Assembly: GCF_032362555.1 (NCBI RefSeq)
Contig: NC_083505.1
Coordinates: forward strand, 9,601,501 to 9,665,500
DNA: 64,000 nucleotides
From: Amyelois transitella
Taxonomy: Eukaryota; Arthropoda; Insecta; Lepidoptera; Pyralidae
Direction: 5' to 3'
The notes under the pieces were generated by a model. It was not told where the DNA came from and made no database searches. It saw nothing but the letters and a program-made list of their open reading frames with translations. Both the position numbers and the translations under genes were made by a program. Positions 1 to 11,702 of the stretch are shown here, piece after piece; positions within the stretch are counted from its first letter, which is position 1, and each line of letters starts with the position of its first letter.

Positions 1-323
1 ATCAGAAATGTTAAAAAGAGTAGGACGTATATCAGTCTCTATTTAGTTTAAGAAATATTGTCTTGAGTTGCTTTGCTATCACGAAGTCTAACTTGCAACG
101 TATGTGATGTCGCAGCAACAAATTGTAAAGTGAGTAGAAGCCATAATAATTAATTGTCAAATGCAAATGTCAATGTCAAAATCGAATCAATCAAGTGCTT
201 CGCCTGCCACTGCCACCATGTTTGTTTTCAATTTCAAATAGCTTGTCTTCTTACAACCGGGAAGTATAAGGATTGTTTTTTCTGTGTTTATATCAGTGAT
301 TATCAAGACAATCAAATCCCAAA

Positions 324-1252
324 ATGGTATGTAATTTTTTTTATCTTATACTGTGACATTTATTCTGAAAATATACATTTATATTATTATCCTTATTATA
401 TTTACGAAGCCGGCAAATCGATGGTAAAATGCTCATTAAATTCTTATCAAATTACATACAACATTTAAAACAATATCTAATTATATAATATAATCTATAT
501 TTTGATAACACGCCCATCAGTATTCTAGAAAATCCCCTTCTTATTATTTAAAGAATGATCTTTTAATGAAATCAGATAACATGTATTTTGTTGCAGACGC
601 CCCAAAAGCCGGTTTTATGTTTAGTGTTTTCAATTATACTTTGTTTCTAAAATGGTTTAGTGATATAGTTATTTTTATTTTGTTTCAGACGATTGGCAAG
701 AATAATAAAATGCAACAGCATTTAAATTACCGAGTGCGGGTTATACTGCAGGACTCTCGGACGTTCATTGGTACTTTCAAGGCTTTTGACAAACATATGA
801 ATTTAATTTTGGGAGATTGTGAAGAATTTAGAAAAATTAAGTCCAAGAATAGTAAAACTGTTGATAGAGAAGAAAAAAGAACGTTAGGATTTGTTCTATT
901 ACGTGGAGAAAATATTGTATCCCTAACAATCGAAGGTCCACCTCCTCCAGAAGAAGGCTTGCCTCGTGTGCCACTTCCTGGAGCAATGGGTGGGCCAGGA
1001 GGTGGACGAGCTGCGGGTCGTGGTTCTGGTCCAGGTGGAGCACCTCCGGGTTTGCAAGGGCCTGCCAGAGGTGTTGGTGGGCCATCCCAACAACATATGG
1101 CCCCGGGTTCTCGGGGTCACCTATCAGCACCACCACAAATGCGGGGAGGTCCTATGATGGGTGGCCCACCACCTGGTATGATGGGGGCCCCACCAGGCAT
1201 GGGTCGTGGTGGCCCAGGAGGACGTGGTCCACCTGGTATGCGAAGGTACTAG
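324..1252 (+). CDS. SNRPB: Small nuclear ribonucleoprotein SmB/B' (Sm core protein)
   Basis: Exons 324-326 and 689-1252 give 188 aa. The first coding exon is only the ATG, followed at once by the donor GTATGT; the second begins after TTTCAG, giving MTIGKNNKM, the start typical of SmB. Residues about 5-85 hold the Sm1 and Sm2 motifs ([16 protein letters not shown] and [13 protein letters not shown]), which build the heptameric ring on U snRNAs in the nucleus. The C-terminal half is rich in Gly, Pro, Met and Arg with PPGM and RG repeats; in this family such tails are methylated on arginine and bind SMN. A polyadenylation signal AATAAA lies at about 1605. A second acceptor-like TTGCAG followed by ACG lies at 591-596, upstream of the true one. 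Identification is by strong similarity over the whole Sm fold. Confidence 0.96.
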
Positions 1253-1824
1253 TTTTAAGTTTCTTCAAATGTACTTGTATTCATATTTAAAATATGCTTT
1301 GAATAGCAAGTTTAAAAAGGATGAACACTGTTTATTACTAATTTGTTTAATTGTATCAGTGATGAATGCCTCCATTGTCTGAATAATATTTAAAATCCAC
1401 TGGATTAATTGTGCTTAGGTGTAAGTATGAACATCAAATAGAAGATTTAAGGTTAAACAAGTATTGTTATTTCAAGTAAAATTCACACTTCACCAGTGGC
1501 CCCGACTATCATCTTTGGATGGCAATTGTAAAGTCATGTCAGATGCCTTAGTGTACCAGAAACATCTGACACCAGTGTTGACCATAGTGACACATGTGAT
1601 TATCAATAAAACAATTTTTATGTCTCTAAAGGAAGATCTGAGGGAATTACCTAATTTGCATAAGGGAAAACAGGTTGGCTTGATCAAGATGGAAATTATA
1701 ATTTTATTTCATTTAGGCTTATTCAGTTGTGTGTATATGTGTCTTATTCTCTTTTCTGAAGGATAACCAAAAAGACAAGTAAGAATCAAGACATTTGTGA
1801 TAGACCCCTGAATACATACAATTA

Positions 1825-1990
1825 ACGAGTCTACTAGCTGTTGCCTGAACCTTCTTTTGCCGTATACCTTTTTCTCTTTTTTCACAATAAAATTACCTAA
1901 TTTCATCAAATCTCTGTACCAAATTTCATCAAAATCGGTTAAGTGGTTTGAAAGCGTAATAGAGTTACTTTTAAAATATATTAGTAGGGT
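1825..1990. repeat. Decayed interspersed repeat fragment
   Basis: Contains ACTAGCTGTTGCC followed by ACCAAATTTCATCAAAATCGG. This pairing of a CTAG-type end with a 'caaatttcat' body recurs elsewhere in the window (18006-18215, 24505-25030) and is common in lepidopteran DNA. The family was not determined; it could be a Helitron or a LINE 3' end. Confidence 0.4.
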
Positions 1991-2104
1991 TATATGTAAT
2001 GAAAAACCTTGAAATCTATAGGTACTTTCTATACTACATATGCGTCTTTCTTAAAATGCGTGACACGTAAGGAGGAACAGGTTCAAAACTCACATCAGCC
2101 GTGT

Positions 2105-2349
2105 ATACATACATACTTGCGAGGTCGACAGAGCCAACAGTCTTGAAAAGAATGATAGGCCACATTCAGCTTTTGACTTGACGATAGAATTATGATTTAA
2201 ATAGTGACAGATTGCTAGCCCATTGCCTAAAAAAACTATCCCAAGTTTATAAGCCTATCCCTTAGTCGCCTTTTACGACATCCATGTGAAAGAGAAGGAG
2301 TGGTCCTATTCTTTTTTATTTTTTATTGTTGCCGGGAACCACACGGCAC
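2105..2349 (-). mobile_element. SINE-like repeat, LINE-tailed family, nearly full length
   Basis: Reads in reverse from a short ATAC tail through the conserved blocks AGAGCCAACAGTCTTG, TTGCTAGCCCAT and CGCCTTTTACGACATCC to the family's 5' end CCGGGAACCACACGGC. The same 230-260 bp unit recurs over a dozen times in the window in both orientations. No ORF and no convincing tRNA promoter box is seen, so 'SINE-like' is an inference from size, copy number and the microsatellite tail. Confidence 0.8.
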
Positions 2350-2829
2350 TGTCGGTTACACCTGTATTCTATTTTTAAGCACGTACTAATAGCTTATCTG
2401 AGTAATGTTCATTCAGTCTGTCAGCAGTCAGCAAATCTGCACATTCAGGCAACTGCACAATCACAATCCAATACCTATGTTTTAGAGGTTCCCTTGCTTA
2501 GGTTGCGGATGTCAGAATTGTCTTGTTGTATGAGTACTTTTTCTCTTAATGATTCATTGCTTGTGTAAATAGACAAAATTTTTGGACATTTTACTTTTTC
2601 ACTATAGTATTTACGTTTCCTAAGTACATATAATAGGTAACTCGTGAAGAGTTATGAAACAAGCGGGCCATAATCTTTGTGTTTTGCAAGTAGGTATTAT
2701 TATTCCTCATAGCAGAAATAAAATAAACAAAATATATGTTTTTTACGTACACAAAAATTTATTCAGGTGTATTTATTAATTGATCACATTTTTTGTCATA
2801 ATAAACACAATTGATTATATTTTAATTAT

Positions 2830-5800
2830 CTAATGGCAATATCCGCAAGACGGGTGACACCTCTTGCCCTCGACGCCGCAGCGACAGCCCGCGCTGGTGT
2901 CGCCGCGGCCGCCGGGTCCCCAACGGCGCCCCCGCGTCACCCAACAGATCTCTGTCTTGCAAGCCGAGCACTTCACCCAGTCACAACCCCATTTTTTAGT
3001 TATTATTGCACTACATTCGGGACATTCCAAGGCTTCACCTCGTGAAATCAATGAGTCCAGAAGAGCCTTAGTAACCTCATCAGTTTGATTTGAAACTTGG
3101 TTAGCTGTTTGTTGCAATTTTGATCGATATTTCTCGCAGGTGTCACCTTCGTGTATCGCCTGGAAAGAGAAAACTTGCTTATGTACTTCCAACCTACTGA
3201 TAGAGGGAGTAAGGTTGCTTTCGAAAAATCTTATGAGCTAACGAACTTTTCTATATGTGGATGCTAACCTTCATTATGATCAAAATGTATTGAAAAAACA
3301 TTTTACATATTATATCAAATCAAGTTAAGGTAGAAAGGCCACATTAAATTGATGTTTTATGATGGAATGGAGATTCTAATGTGAAAGGTTGTTAGTATAT
3401 CGCCTTAAAGAAGAATCCGTAGTGTATCAGCCATCCCTTGATTGGCTTTTACAATTGCGCAGAAAGAGAAAATAATAATATAACAGCTAGTACACGCCGT
3501 TATTGTTTGCTACCATGTTGGAAGCAATAATTTTAATATTTTTATTGGCCCCACATTGTTAATTTTACCTGACAAGGCACACAGTTAATGTGTTTGCATA
3601 CAGGACAGGGGAACTTTCGCACACCAGCGTCACAAAGAGCCCACCCTGTGCAGTCTCGAGTTCGACAGTGGAACGCGTTTCGTGTGCCGCTCTCCGCGAA
3701 AGCAAGTCCTTTCGCTAGCCATCTCTCGTATTCCTCAGGCGTAATTAGCGCGCGAATTTCTCGTTCATGTAAAGTTCCCGGACATCCCATAGCAGGACAA
3801 GATACTGCTGGTTCTTCGCAGTGACGTATCATGTCGGCGAGGCAGTTGCGGCAAAACGAGTGAACACATTCACGTAATACGGCACCGTGGCCTACTGGGC
3901 AGGGTTCCATACAGATTTCACATTCGAAGAGTTCACCGTTAGGCACGAGAGCCTGCCGCTCTAGCTGCATTAGTTCTGTGTATACATCACCGGTTCTATC
4001 GTTATTTTTCGTATTTATAATATCCGAACTTATTTTTCTTGTAGAATTTGTACTACCGTCTTTGATAGACGCTTTTTGCTTAGAATCTGAAAAAGAAAAA
4101 TGCAAAATTGAGGATGCTGTCAAAACTACAAATTCCAATAGCTTGTGGTTGCACTTATAATTGTATCAACTATGGCAACAGGCGATGGCTAGCTACCTTT
4201 AATTCTGTAGAACAAAAATCATGCTTATAATGAAAAAAAAGATTTTATTTTTACTTTAAAACCACTAAACCGATTTTATTTAATTTTATGGAAATAGTTG
4301 AAGCCTTGGCGCAGGATGAGACGAAGGAAGATGATGCAGTCATTAGGAATTGGCGCAGGTATTTCACCCCAAAAATAATCTTGCAATAAGACATCATTGC
4401 AAGATGGCCACTGGCCACCCCAATTATATAAAAAAAATATTTCTCACCAAATTCCACAACGCACAAATAAAAGGGCGCATCAAGATCTTCGCCTGCTAGT
4501 GTAACGAGCGGCGTGGCGTCGTCGAGGCACAGTGTGCGGCCCACGATCCAGCGCTGCAGCTCGCGCGCTATACCCAGCCCCGCCTCCGCCGCGCCGCGCA
4601 ACAAGCCCACCGATGCGTTGCGGTTAATCTGCAGTTTTAGCGGGCCCCGTGTTGCGTTTTTGTCTTCGATCCATACAGATATACTTGAAATAAAGTTCGT
4701 AAGATTACAAATATAATGTAATAAACTGGAAAGATCATTAAACTTACATACATAAATATGTCACGTTTTATCCCTTACTAGTCAGAGCCAACAGCCAATG
4801 GAAAGATCACGTCCAACTGCCATCCAGTTAGTGATATAATCGAGATTCAAATAATGACAGGTTGCTAGCCCATCACCTAAAAGAATCTGCACAGGAAGAA
4901 AAGCAATTGGCACACACTATGTTTGGTAATTTACTCTACATAACATACATACCAACACGCCTGTTTTCCATTGGGGTAGGCAGAGACTATGGATTTTCAC
5001 ATGCTACGATCCTTCCTTTCCCGCTTCCTTCACACTCATTACACTTTTCATGCATATTCGACCGTTACGGGTACTTCTAACATCTCCCTTTTTCAAGACA
5101 TTCGAAGTTTGGTCTTTGAAAGTTCGACGAGGTCGGCCCTCCCACTTTTACAGTCAGCTGTAAATTCCTTTCGTTAGCCTGTCCTCATCCATTCTCTAGA
5201 CATGTCTAAACCATCTCAACATACCTACTCTTCAATTTTGGTTACCACTTCCTTTTTCACTTCACACATTTCTCTTAGGTATATCCACATTTCTAATTCG
5301 ATCTTTTAAACTAACACCACACATAGGTACTTCTTAAAGCTCTCATTTCAACTGCGTTCACTCTACTTTCATTTTGTTTCTGCCATACCCAACTCTCACT
5401 CCCATACATAAGTGTAGGAAGTAACACCATTATGAACGGCCAATCAGGCATTTTTTGATACCCTCCTACTTCTCATAAAGGAATGTAATGCGTCATTCAC
5501 AAATTTATTCACTTGTTGCACTCTTTCTCCATTTATACTTATATTACATACTGTTACCCTTTCATCCCTTTCAAAAACCATCATCTTAGTCTTGTGGCGA
5601 CATCTCTACGCCACTCGTCACAACATCAAATCACACAACAACTGTCAATCATCGCGAAGAAATTGACGCGCTCAACCAATAGCAGCGAAGAATCTAAGAC
5701 GCGATTTCGATGATTCCACGGATTGGAGCTATATATACAACCTCCGACACAACATCGTCGGAGCCGCGGTTCCCCAGGCGTAACACCCAGCCTGGCGGAA

Positions 5801-8800
5801 GATCTTCCCTTTGGTGGCGGTCGAGCCGAGTCATCGCTCCCGCTACATTGGTGACCATTACATTCAAATGCTTCATTCATTAATGTTACCATATTCTGTA
5901 ATTACTCATTGGATGGTGCAAGCAAAACTTGGTCATCGCAATCAAGAGGCACTTTATGAATAACTCATTCATTCTTAATCCGCATTCAACTTCTTTCAAA
6001 GCATTCAAACAGTTGTCCATAGAATACAATAGAAAAGAATAGATTGAACAGACAGGTGACGCTACACATAATTGTCTAACACCTTTCTGGATATCGAACC
6101 AGTCTGTGTAGCTAGCTAGCTGCCTTTCACTCTGACGCAAGCGCTGGAATCCTTGTAAAGAGATTTCAACGCCTGGATCAGTTCACTACTCAAACCATAC
6201 ATGGACAAAACAGATCATAATACACTTCTTACTATTTTATCATAAGCCTTTTCCAAAACCACGAAAACGCAATTTACTTTTTGACTCTTAGCTAAAAATT
6301 GTTCTATAATGTTTCGTAAGGAAAAGACCTGATCATCCTGTCCCCATTCTAAATCCCGCTTGCACATCCCATGTCTTCTTGTCTGTCTCTTTCACAACTC
6401 TTTTAATCATTATCTTTGCATATAACTTGCCAATCATGCTAAGAAGACTTATGCCTCGAAAATTTTTGCATTCTTGCTGTGATCCATTTTCTTTATAAAG
6501 AGGCACAATAACGGCTTTGCACCAATCTCTCGGTACATTTCAGTTTCTAAGGCACACGTTAAAAAGGCGAAACAGTTGACGTTAATCCTATCATATTCCG
6601 CAGATTTGCTTATTTTCATTCTCTTCATCATCCATCCATCCATCTACAACTTCATCAATTGATATTTCATAAATACAATCTTCACTACATAAACCTCATA
6701 GAAGTCACCAAGGAGTTTATGAGATATGTCTTTAACGGGGCTATTGGGCTATGATTAATAGTTTAGAATTTGTAAAACTAAACAATAATAATTTAAAATT
6801 TACTTACAACACCATGTGGGCGCCATTACCATGTACAACTTGTGAATGTGAAGCCGAAGCATCTGTTTTTAATGGTGACTTTGAGCTACTTGTTTCAGGT
6901 TTGTCAACTTGTTTGTTATTTGGTTCAAGTTTCCTTACAGAATTTATTTCCGGGGTTTTTGATGAAGCAGGAATCACTGTACTGTTTGTAACACATATAT
7001 TCAGTGCAGATGGACCTTTCAATATCTGATTTTCATTTTTAACTACCGTCTCTTTCGTTTGTTGAATAGCATTATCTTTATTTGATAAAATTTGTGAAGT
7101 AAAAGATAACACTGAACACGACAACCGCAACTGAGCCAGTTTAGCTGCTGCATCGGCGGCGGCTCGTTCGTCGCCCTCGGCTATCGACTTCTCAAGTTGA
7201 TTTATTAATTCTCTGCGTCGCGAATGTTGACTTATCTCATCTACCTTTGTCGTGATAGATTTTTGATTTGCTGAATTTGTTTGGGATTCCGTAGACACAG
7301 TAGTTTTACCAATAATATTCAGCATATTGGATGTCGAAGGCACAATATGTGTTTTATTTTGAGATGTCTCATTCAATATAACATTCTTGGTATGTTTTGA
7401 TACCACATTATCGTCTTAATAATGACAGGTTGCTAGCCCATCACCTAAAAGAATCTGCACAGGAAGAAAAGCAATTGGCACACACTATGTTTGGTAATTT
7501 ACTCTACATAACATACATACCAACACGCCTGTTTTCCATTGGGGTAGGCAGAGACTATGGATTTTCACATGCTACGATCCTTCCTTTCCCGCTTCCTTCA
7601 CACTCATTACACTTTTCATGCATATTCGACCGTTACGGGTACTTCTAACATCTCCCTTTTTCAAGACATTCGAAGTTTGGTCTTTGAAAGTTCGACGAGG
7701 TCGGCCCTCCCACTTTTACAGTCAGCTGTAAATTCCTTTCGTTAGCCTGTCCTCATCCATTCTCTAGACATGTCTAAACCATCTCAACATACCTACTCTT
7801 CAATTTTGGTTACCACTTCCTTTTTCACTTCACACATTTCTCTTAGGTATATCCACATTTCTAATTCGATCTTTTAAACTAACACCACACATAGGTACTT
7901 CTTAAAGCTCTCATTTCAACTGCGTTCACTCTACTTTCATTTTGTTTCTGCCATACCCAACTCTCACTCCCATACATAAGTGTAGGAAGTAACACCATTA
8001 TGAACGGCCAATCAGGCATTTTTTGATACCCTCCTACTTCTCATAAAGGAATGTAATGCGTCATTCACAAATTTATTCACTTGTTGCACTCTTTCTCCAT
8101 TTATACTTATATTACATACTGTTACCCTTTCATCCCTTTCAAAAACCATCATCTTAGTCTTGTGGCGACATCTCTACGCCACTCGTCACAACATCAAATC
8201 ACACAACAACTGTCAATCATCGCGAAGAAATTGACGCGCTCAACCAATAGCAGCGAAGAATCTAAGACGCGATTTCGATGATTCCACGGATTGGAGCTAT
8301 ATATACAACCTCCGACACAACATCGTCGGAGCCGCGGTTCCCCAGGCGTAACACCCAGCCTGGCGGAAGATCTTCCCTTTGGTGGCGGTCGAGCCGAGTC
8401 ATCGCTCCCGCTACATTGGTGACCATTACATTCAAATGCTTCATTCATTAATGTTACCATATTCTGTAATTACTCATTGGATGGTGCAAGCAAAACTTGG
8501 TCATCGCAATCAAGAGGCACTTTATGAATAACTCATTCATTCTTAATCCGCATTCAACTTCTTTCAAAGCATTCAAACAGTTGTCCATAGAATACAATAG
8601 AAAAGAATAGATTGAACAGACAGGTGACGCTACACATAATTGTCTAACACCTTTCTGGATATCGAACCAGTCTGTGTAGCTAGCTAGCTGCCTTTCACTC
8701 TGACGCAAGCGCTGGAATCCTTGTAAAGAGATTTCAACGCCTGGATCAGTTCACTACTCAAACCATACATGGACAAAACAGATCATAATACACTTCTTAC

Positions 8801-11612
8801 TATTTTATCATAAGCCTTTTCCAAAACCACGAAAACGCAATTTACTTTTTGACTCTTAGCTAAAAATTGTTCTATAATGTTTCGTAAGGAAAAGACCTGA
8901 TCATCCTGTCCCCATTCTAAATCCCGCTTGCACATCCCATGTCTTCTTGTCTGTCTCTTTCACAACTCTTTTAATCATTATCTTTGCATATAACTTGCCA
9001 ATCATGCTAAGAAGACTTATGCCTCGAAAATTTTTGCATTCTTGCTGTGATCCATTTTCTTTATAAAGAGGCACAATAACGGCTTTGCACCAATCTCTCG
9101 GTACATTTCAGTTTCTAAGGCACACGTTAAAAAGGCGAAACAGTTGACGTTAATCCTATCATATTCCGCAGATTTGCTTATTTTCATTCTCTTCATCATC
9201 CATCCATCCATCTACAACTTCATCAATTGATATTTCATAAATACAATCTTCACTACATAAACCTCATAGAAGTCACCAAGGAGTTTATGAGATATGTCTT
9301 TAACGGGGCTATTGGGCTATGATTAATAGTTTAGAATTTGTAAAACTAAACAATAATAATTTAAAATTTACTTACAACACCATGTGGGCGCCATTACCAT
9401 GTACAACTTGTGAATGTGAAGCCGAAGCATCTGTTTTTAATGGTGACTTTGAGCTACTTGTTTCAGGTTTGTCAACTTGTTTGTTATTTGGTTCAAGTTT
9501 CCTTACAGAATTTATTTCCGGGGTTTTTGATGAAGCAGGAATCACTGTACTGTTTGTAACACATATATTCAGTGCAGATGGACCTTTCAATATCTGATTT
9601 TCATTTTTAACTACCGTCTCTTTCGTTTGTTGAATAGCATTATCTTTATTTGATAAAATTTGTGAAGTAAAAGATAACACTGAACACGACAACCGCAACT
9701 GAGCCAGTTTAGCTGCTGCATCGGCGGCGGCTCGTTCGTCGCCCTCGGCTATCGACTTCTCAAGTTGATTTATTAATTCTCTGCGTCGCGAATGTTGACT
9801 TATCTCATCTACCTTTGTCGTGATAGATTTTTGATTTGCTGAATTTGTTTGGGATTCCGTAGACACAGTAGTTTTACCAATAATATTCAGCATATTGGAT
9901 GTCGAAGGCACAATATGTGTTTTATTTTGAGATGTCTCATTCAATATAACATTCTTGGTATGTTTTGATACCACATTATCGTCTTCGTTTTTTGAGGTAT
10001 TTGTAGAAAATGTGTTAGGTTGCACAGGAAGTTGTTTTGGAATATAAACTGGATTCAACAACGACGAAATCTTCAATGGTGTACTAATCTGTTTAGTATC
10101 AGATAAGTGAAGGCATTCAGTTCTATTTGTCTTATCATCTATTTTGCAACCAGCAGATCTGTCCCTCATCATATTTTTTGGTGTATTATTCGTTATGTTT
10201 TTCATTAACTTTTCAGTAGATTTCACAGTACCTTGTAGCAATATTTTTCGAACAATTTCATTAGTATTGTCACTTTTAGGTATATTTTTAGATTCTTCTA
10301 GAACCTTTTTTGAAGGTGATGGCTCTCCTGCGGCAGATAGATTTAATTCTTGATGTTTTGATCTAACACAAAGTGTCGGAGTTTCTGAGATAGTAACGGG
10401 GCCTTTATCAGCTAAAGATGCTGTCATTACCGGTACATCTCTGGCAAAAATATCTTCAACTGGTTTTTGTTTTTTTGGTAGTGAATCTTTCATCTCCTTT
10501 AACATTTTTTTAAGTTGCTGCCTTTCGTCATCTTCAAGATTTTTTGATGTTTGTGTAGTATTTGCTACATTTCTATTTTTTTCTTGTACAAAATTATTAA
10601 TAGGTTTCTGACTCGATAAACAAAAAGAACATGTATTTATTGATTCATCAAAACATCTTAAGCACGTTACACAAATCCATCGAGGTCTTTTAGTCATGTC
10701 TGATCTTTCACCATGTTCGTCAATTTTTGAAATTTTTAGGTTTTGTTCTCGCTCTTTAAATCTACTCGTTTCTATAATCTCCGCCGCTTGTTTATCTAAT
10801 TCGCTAATGCTAGGTAGAATCCTCATAGTAGTTTCAATGGCAGATCTTCTTTTTTTATTATTTTCAAATATTTGTTTAAGAAAACTCTTTTCTGGTTTAG
10901 ATTTTATTTCTGTTGTCTCGTGTTGTTTCTTTTTAACGTATTTCTCTGATTTACAACCTATGGTTACATCACTAGGTAACGTTAGTTTACTATTGCCGGG
11001 TGTAGGATTCATTCCTGTCCTTCCTTGAACTTCTTCAAAGTTTTCTTTAGCTTTTTCCTCGATTTTTATTGGAGGTTGTGGGGCTCGTCGTTTTCGCGAA
11101 TGTCGATAAGGAAGAGTGGCCGACGTACCAGCCGCAGCTTGAACGGGCGGTAGAGGAGCTCGTCGTTTTCCAGGGACGTACGGCGTGCGACGCTGCAAGG
11201 ATTCACTGATGGCTCTGCGCTCTCGATCCTGTTTATCACTGTTACTGCGAGCGGATCGCCGCGCCAAAGGCAGGCTTGTGACGTCGTATCCGATAGTGGT
11301 GTCGCCTCTAAACAAGCCGTACTTGCGATGCAACGTTAGGTCTCTATCGTGTTGTCGCCGCAGGTTGCGGTCGTGCACCCTCTTCTTGTAGGAGTCTGTA
11401 GGCGGCGGCGGCGGCGGGCGCGGCACGGGCGCAGAGTGGCGGAAGTGCGCGGGCGAGAGGAAGGCGAAGCTGGCGGCGGAGCGGTCGGAGCCGGCGCTGG
11501 AGAGACTGTCGGAGGAGCCGGCGTCGTCGCGTCGCAGCCACGAGAACAACGTCCACAGCGTGCCGGACAGAGGGCGCGGCCGGCCTGTCTCCGGCTCTAC
11601 GGCGCCGCTCAT
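2830..11612 (-). CDS. RBCK1: RBR E3 ubiquitin ligase, HOIL-1L/RBCK1 type
   Basis: Coding exons 9376-11612, 4448-4683, 3569-4086 and 2830-3159 give 1106 aa; all splice phases match. Domains: a long low-complexity N-terminus; a RanBP2-type zinc finger (WxCxxC...CxxC) at about 311-335; a helical LUBAC-tethering-like segment at 612-645 (EGDERAAADAAAKLAQ); a ubiquitin-like fold at about 745-825 (LQRWIVGRTL); RING1 from Cys880; IBR at about 950-1000; RING2 with putative catalytic Cys1056 in KKWGCDW. The C-terminus GKRCHPSCGYCH matches the family's unique Cys/His end. Human HOIL-1L is 510 aa with the zinc finger after the UBL; here it lies before it. HOIL-1L works with HOIP in linear-ubiquitin signalling and forms ester-linked ubiquitin. 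The ATG at 11610-11612 lies 5 bases after an acceptor (exon edge 11617), so a non-coding upstream exon is expected, probably ending near 12206. Confidence 0.93.
3330..3480 (-). mobile_element. Decayed SINE-like remnant in RBCK1 intron 3
   Basis: Weak but ordered matches to the middle of the SINE-like family (ATCGCCTTAAAGAAGAATCC, then a GGCTTTTACAAT block where intact copies have CGCCTTTTACGAC). Much more diverged than other copies, so an old insertion. Confidence 0.4.
4780..4905 (-). mobile_element. SINE-like fragment at the duplication edge
   Basis: Carries GTCAGAGCCAACAG and GACAGGTTGCTAGCCCATC of the SINE-like family but lacks the middle and the 5' end. The left edge of the 2,568-bp tandem duplication (4850) falls inside this fragment, so its second half is repeated at 7418-7473. 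Confidence 0.65.
4930..6700 (-). mobile_element. RTE-like LINE, broken, unit-1 copy
   Basis: Read on the minus strand this shows scattered reverse-transcriptase pieces: CKNFRGISLLSMIGKLYAKI, a QAGFR block, the DNCLNALKEVECGLRM block and an LRWFGHV-like C-terminal region before a tail in CTCTGCCTACCCC and a short TATG tail near 4935. Reading frames are interrupted, so it is inactive. A nested LTR (5593-5846) splits it. It is probably 5'-truncated. Confidence 0.75.
5593..5846 (+). mobile_element. Solo LTR-like remnant nested in the LINE (unit 1)
   Basis: A TG...CA-bounded stretch (TGTGGCGACATC to CCCGCTACA) followed by TTGGTGACC, which resembles the start of a retrotransposon primer-binding region. 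Related sequences occur at 29987-30143 and, inverted, at 51788-52022, which supports an LTR family. No coding region remains beside it. Probably Ty3/Gypsy or BEL/Pao type; the class was not resolved. It is older than the tandem duplication, which copied it. Confidence 0.65.
7498..9268 (-). mobile_element. RTE-like LINE, broken, unit-2 copy
   Basis: Same element as at 4930-6700, shifted by exactly 2,568 bp and carrying the same nested LTR. It is a product of the tandem duplication rather than an independent insertion. Confidence 0.75.
8161..8414 (+). mobile_element. Solo LTR-like remnant, duplicated copy (unit 2)
   Basis: Copy of the LTR at 5593-5846 made by the tandem duplication; no difference seen. 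No internal region is present. Confidence 0.65.
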
Positions 11613-11655
11613 TACACCTGAAACATATATTCAAAGAAATTGACTACCTCAAATG

Positions 11656-11702
11656 TCAAGAACATATATTGTACGTAATAAACGTACAATATATGTTCTT
11701 GA
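11656..11702. repeat. Inverted repeat, 21-bp arms, 5-nt loop
   Basis: Arms 11656-11676 and 11682-11702 are exact reverse complements (TCAAGAACATATATTGTACG...) around a 5-base loop. It lies just upstream of RBCK1 coding exon 1, in the presumed 5' intron. An RNA copy would form a strong hairpin. Confidence 0.85.

Larger units (their letters stand above)
4850..7417. repeat. Tandem duplication, unit 1 (2,568 bp)
   Basis: This unit and 7418-9985 read base for base the same wherever I compared them, including all embedded elements. The left edge is set by 4849/7417 (a versus t) and the right edge by the divergence after 7417/9985. The unit contains part of a SINE-like element, an RTE-like LINE with a nested LTR, intronic sequence, and the 3'-terminal 610 bp of RBCK1 coding exon 1 (6808-7417) with its GTAAGT donor. 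This exon fragment has no acceptor and should be skipped. Confidence 0.95.
7418..9985. repeat. Tandem duplication, unit 2 (2,568 bp)
   Basis: Second, apparently identical unit. Here the 3' part of RBCK1 exon 1 is contiguous with the rest of the exon (9376-11612), so this is the copy used by the gene. The junction with unit 1 at 7417/7418 joins exon sequence directly to SINE-like sequence, with no visible extra bases. Confidence 0.95.

Noticed and set aside
154-468. Open frame of about 100 codons at the left edge
   Set aside because: Crosses the SmB start codon and intron, has biased Tyr/Ile composition and no domain; chance frame in AT-rich DNA.
4251-4447. Extension of RBCK1 exon 2 into the intron
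   Set aside because: The open frame continues past the GTGAGA donor at 4447, but the spliced phase to exon 3 matches and the extension has no conserved residues.
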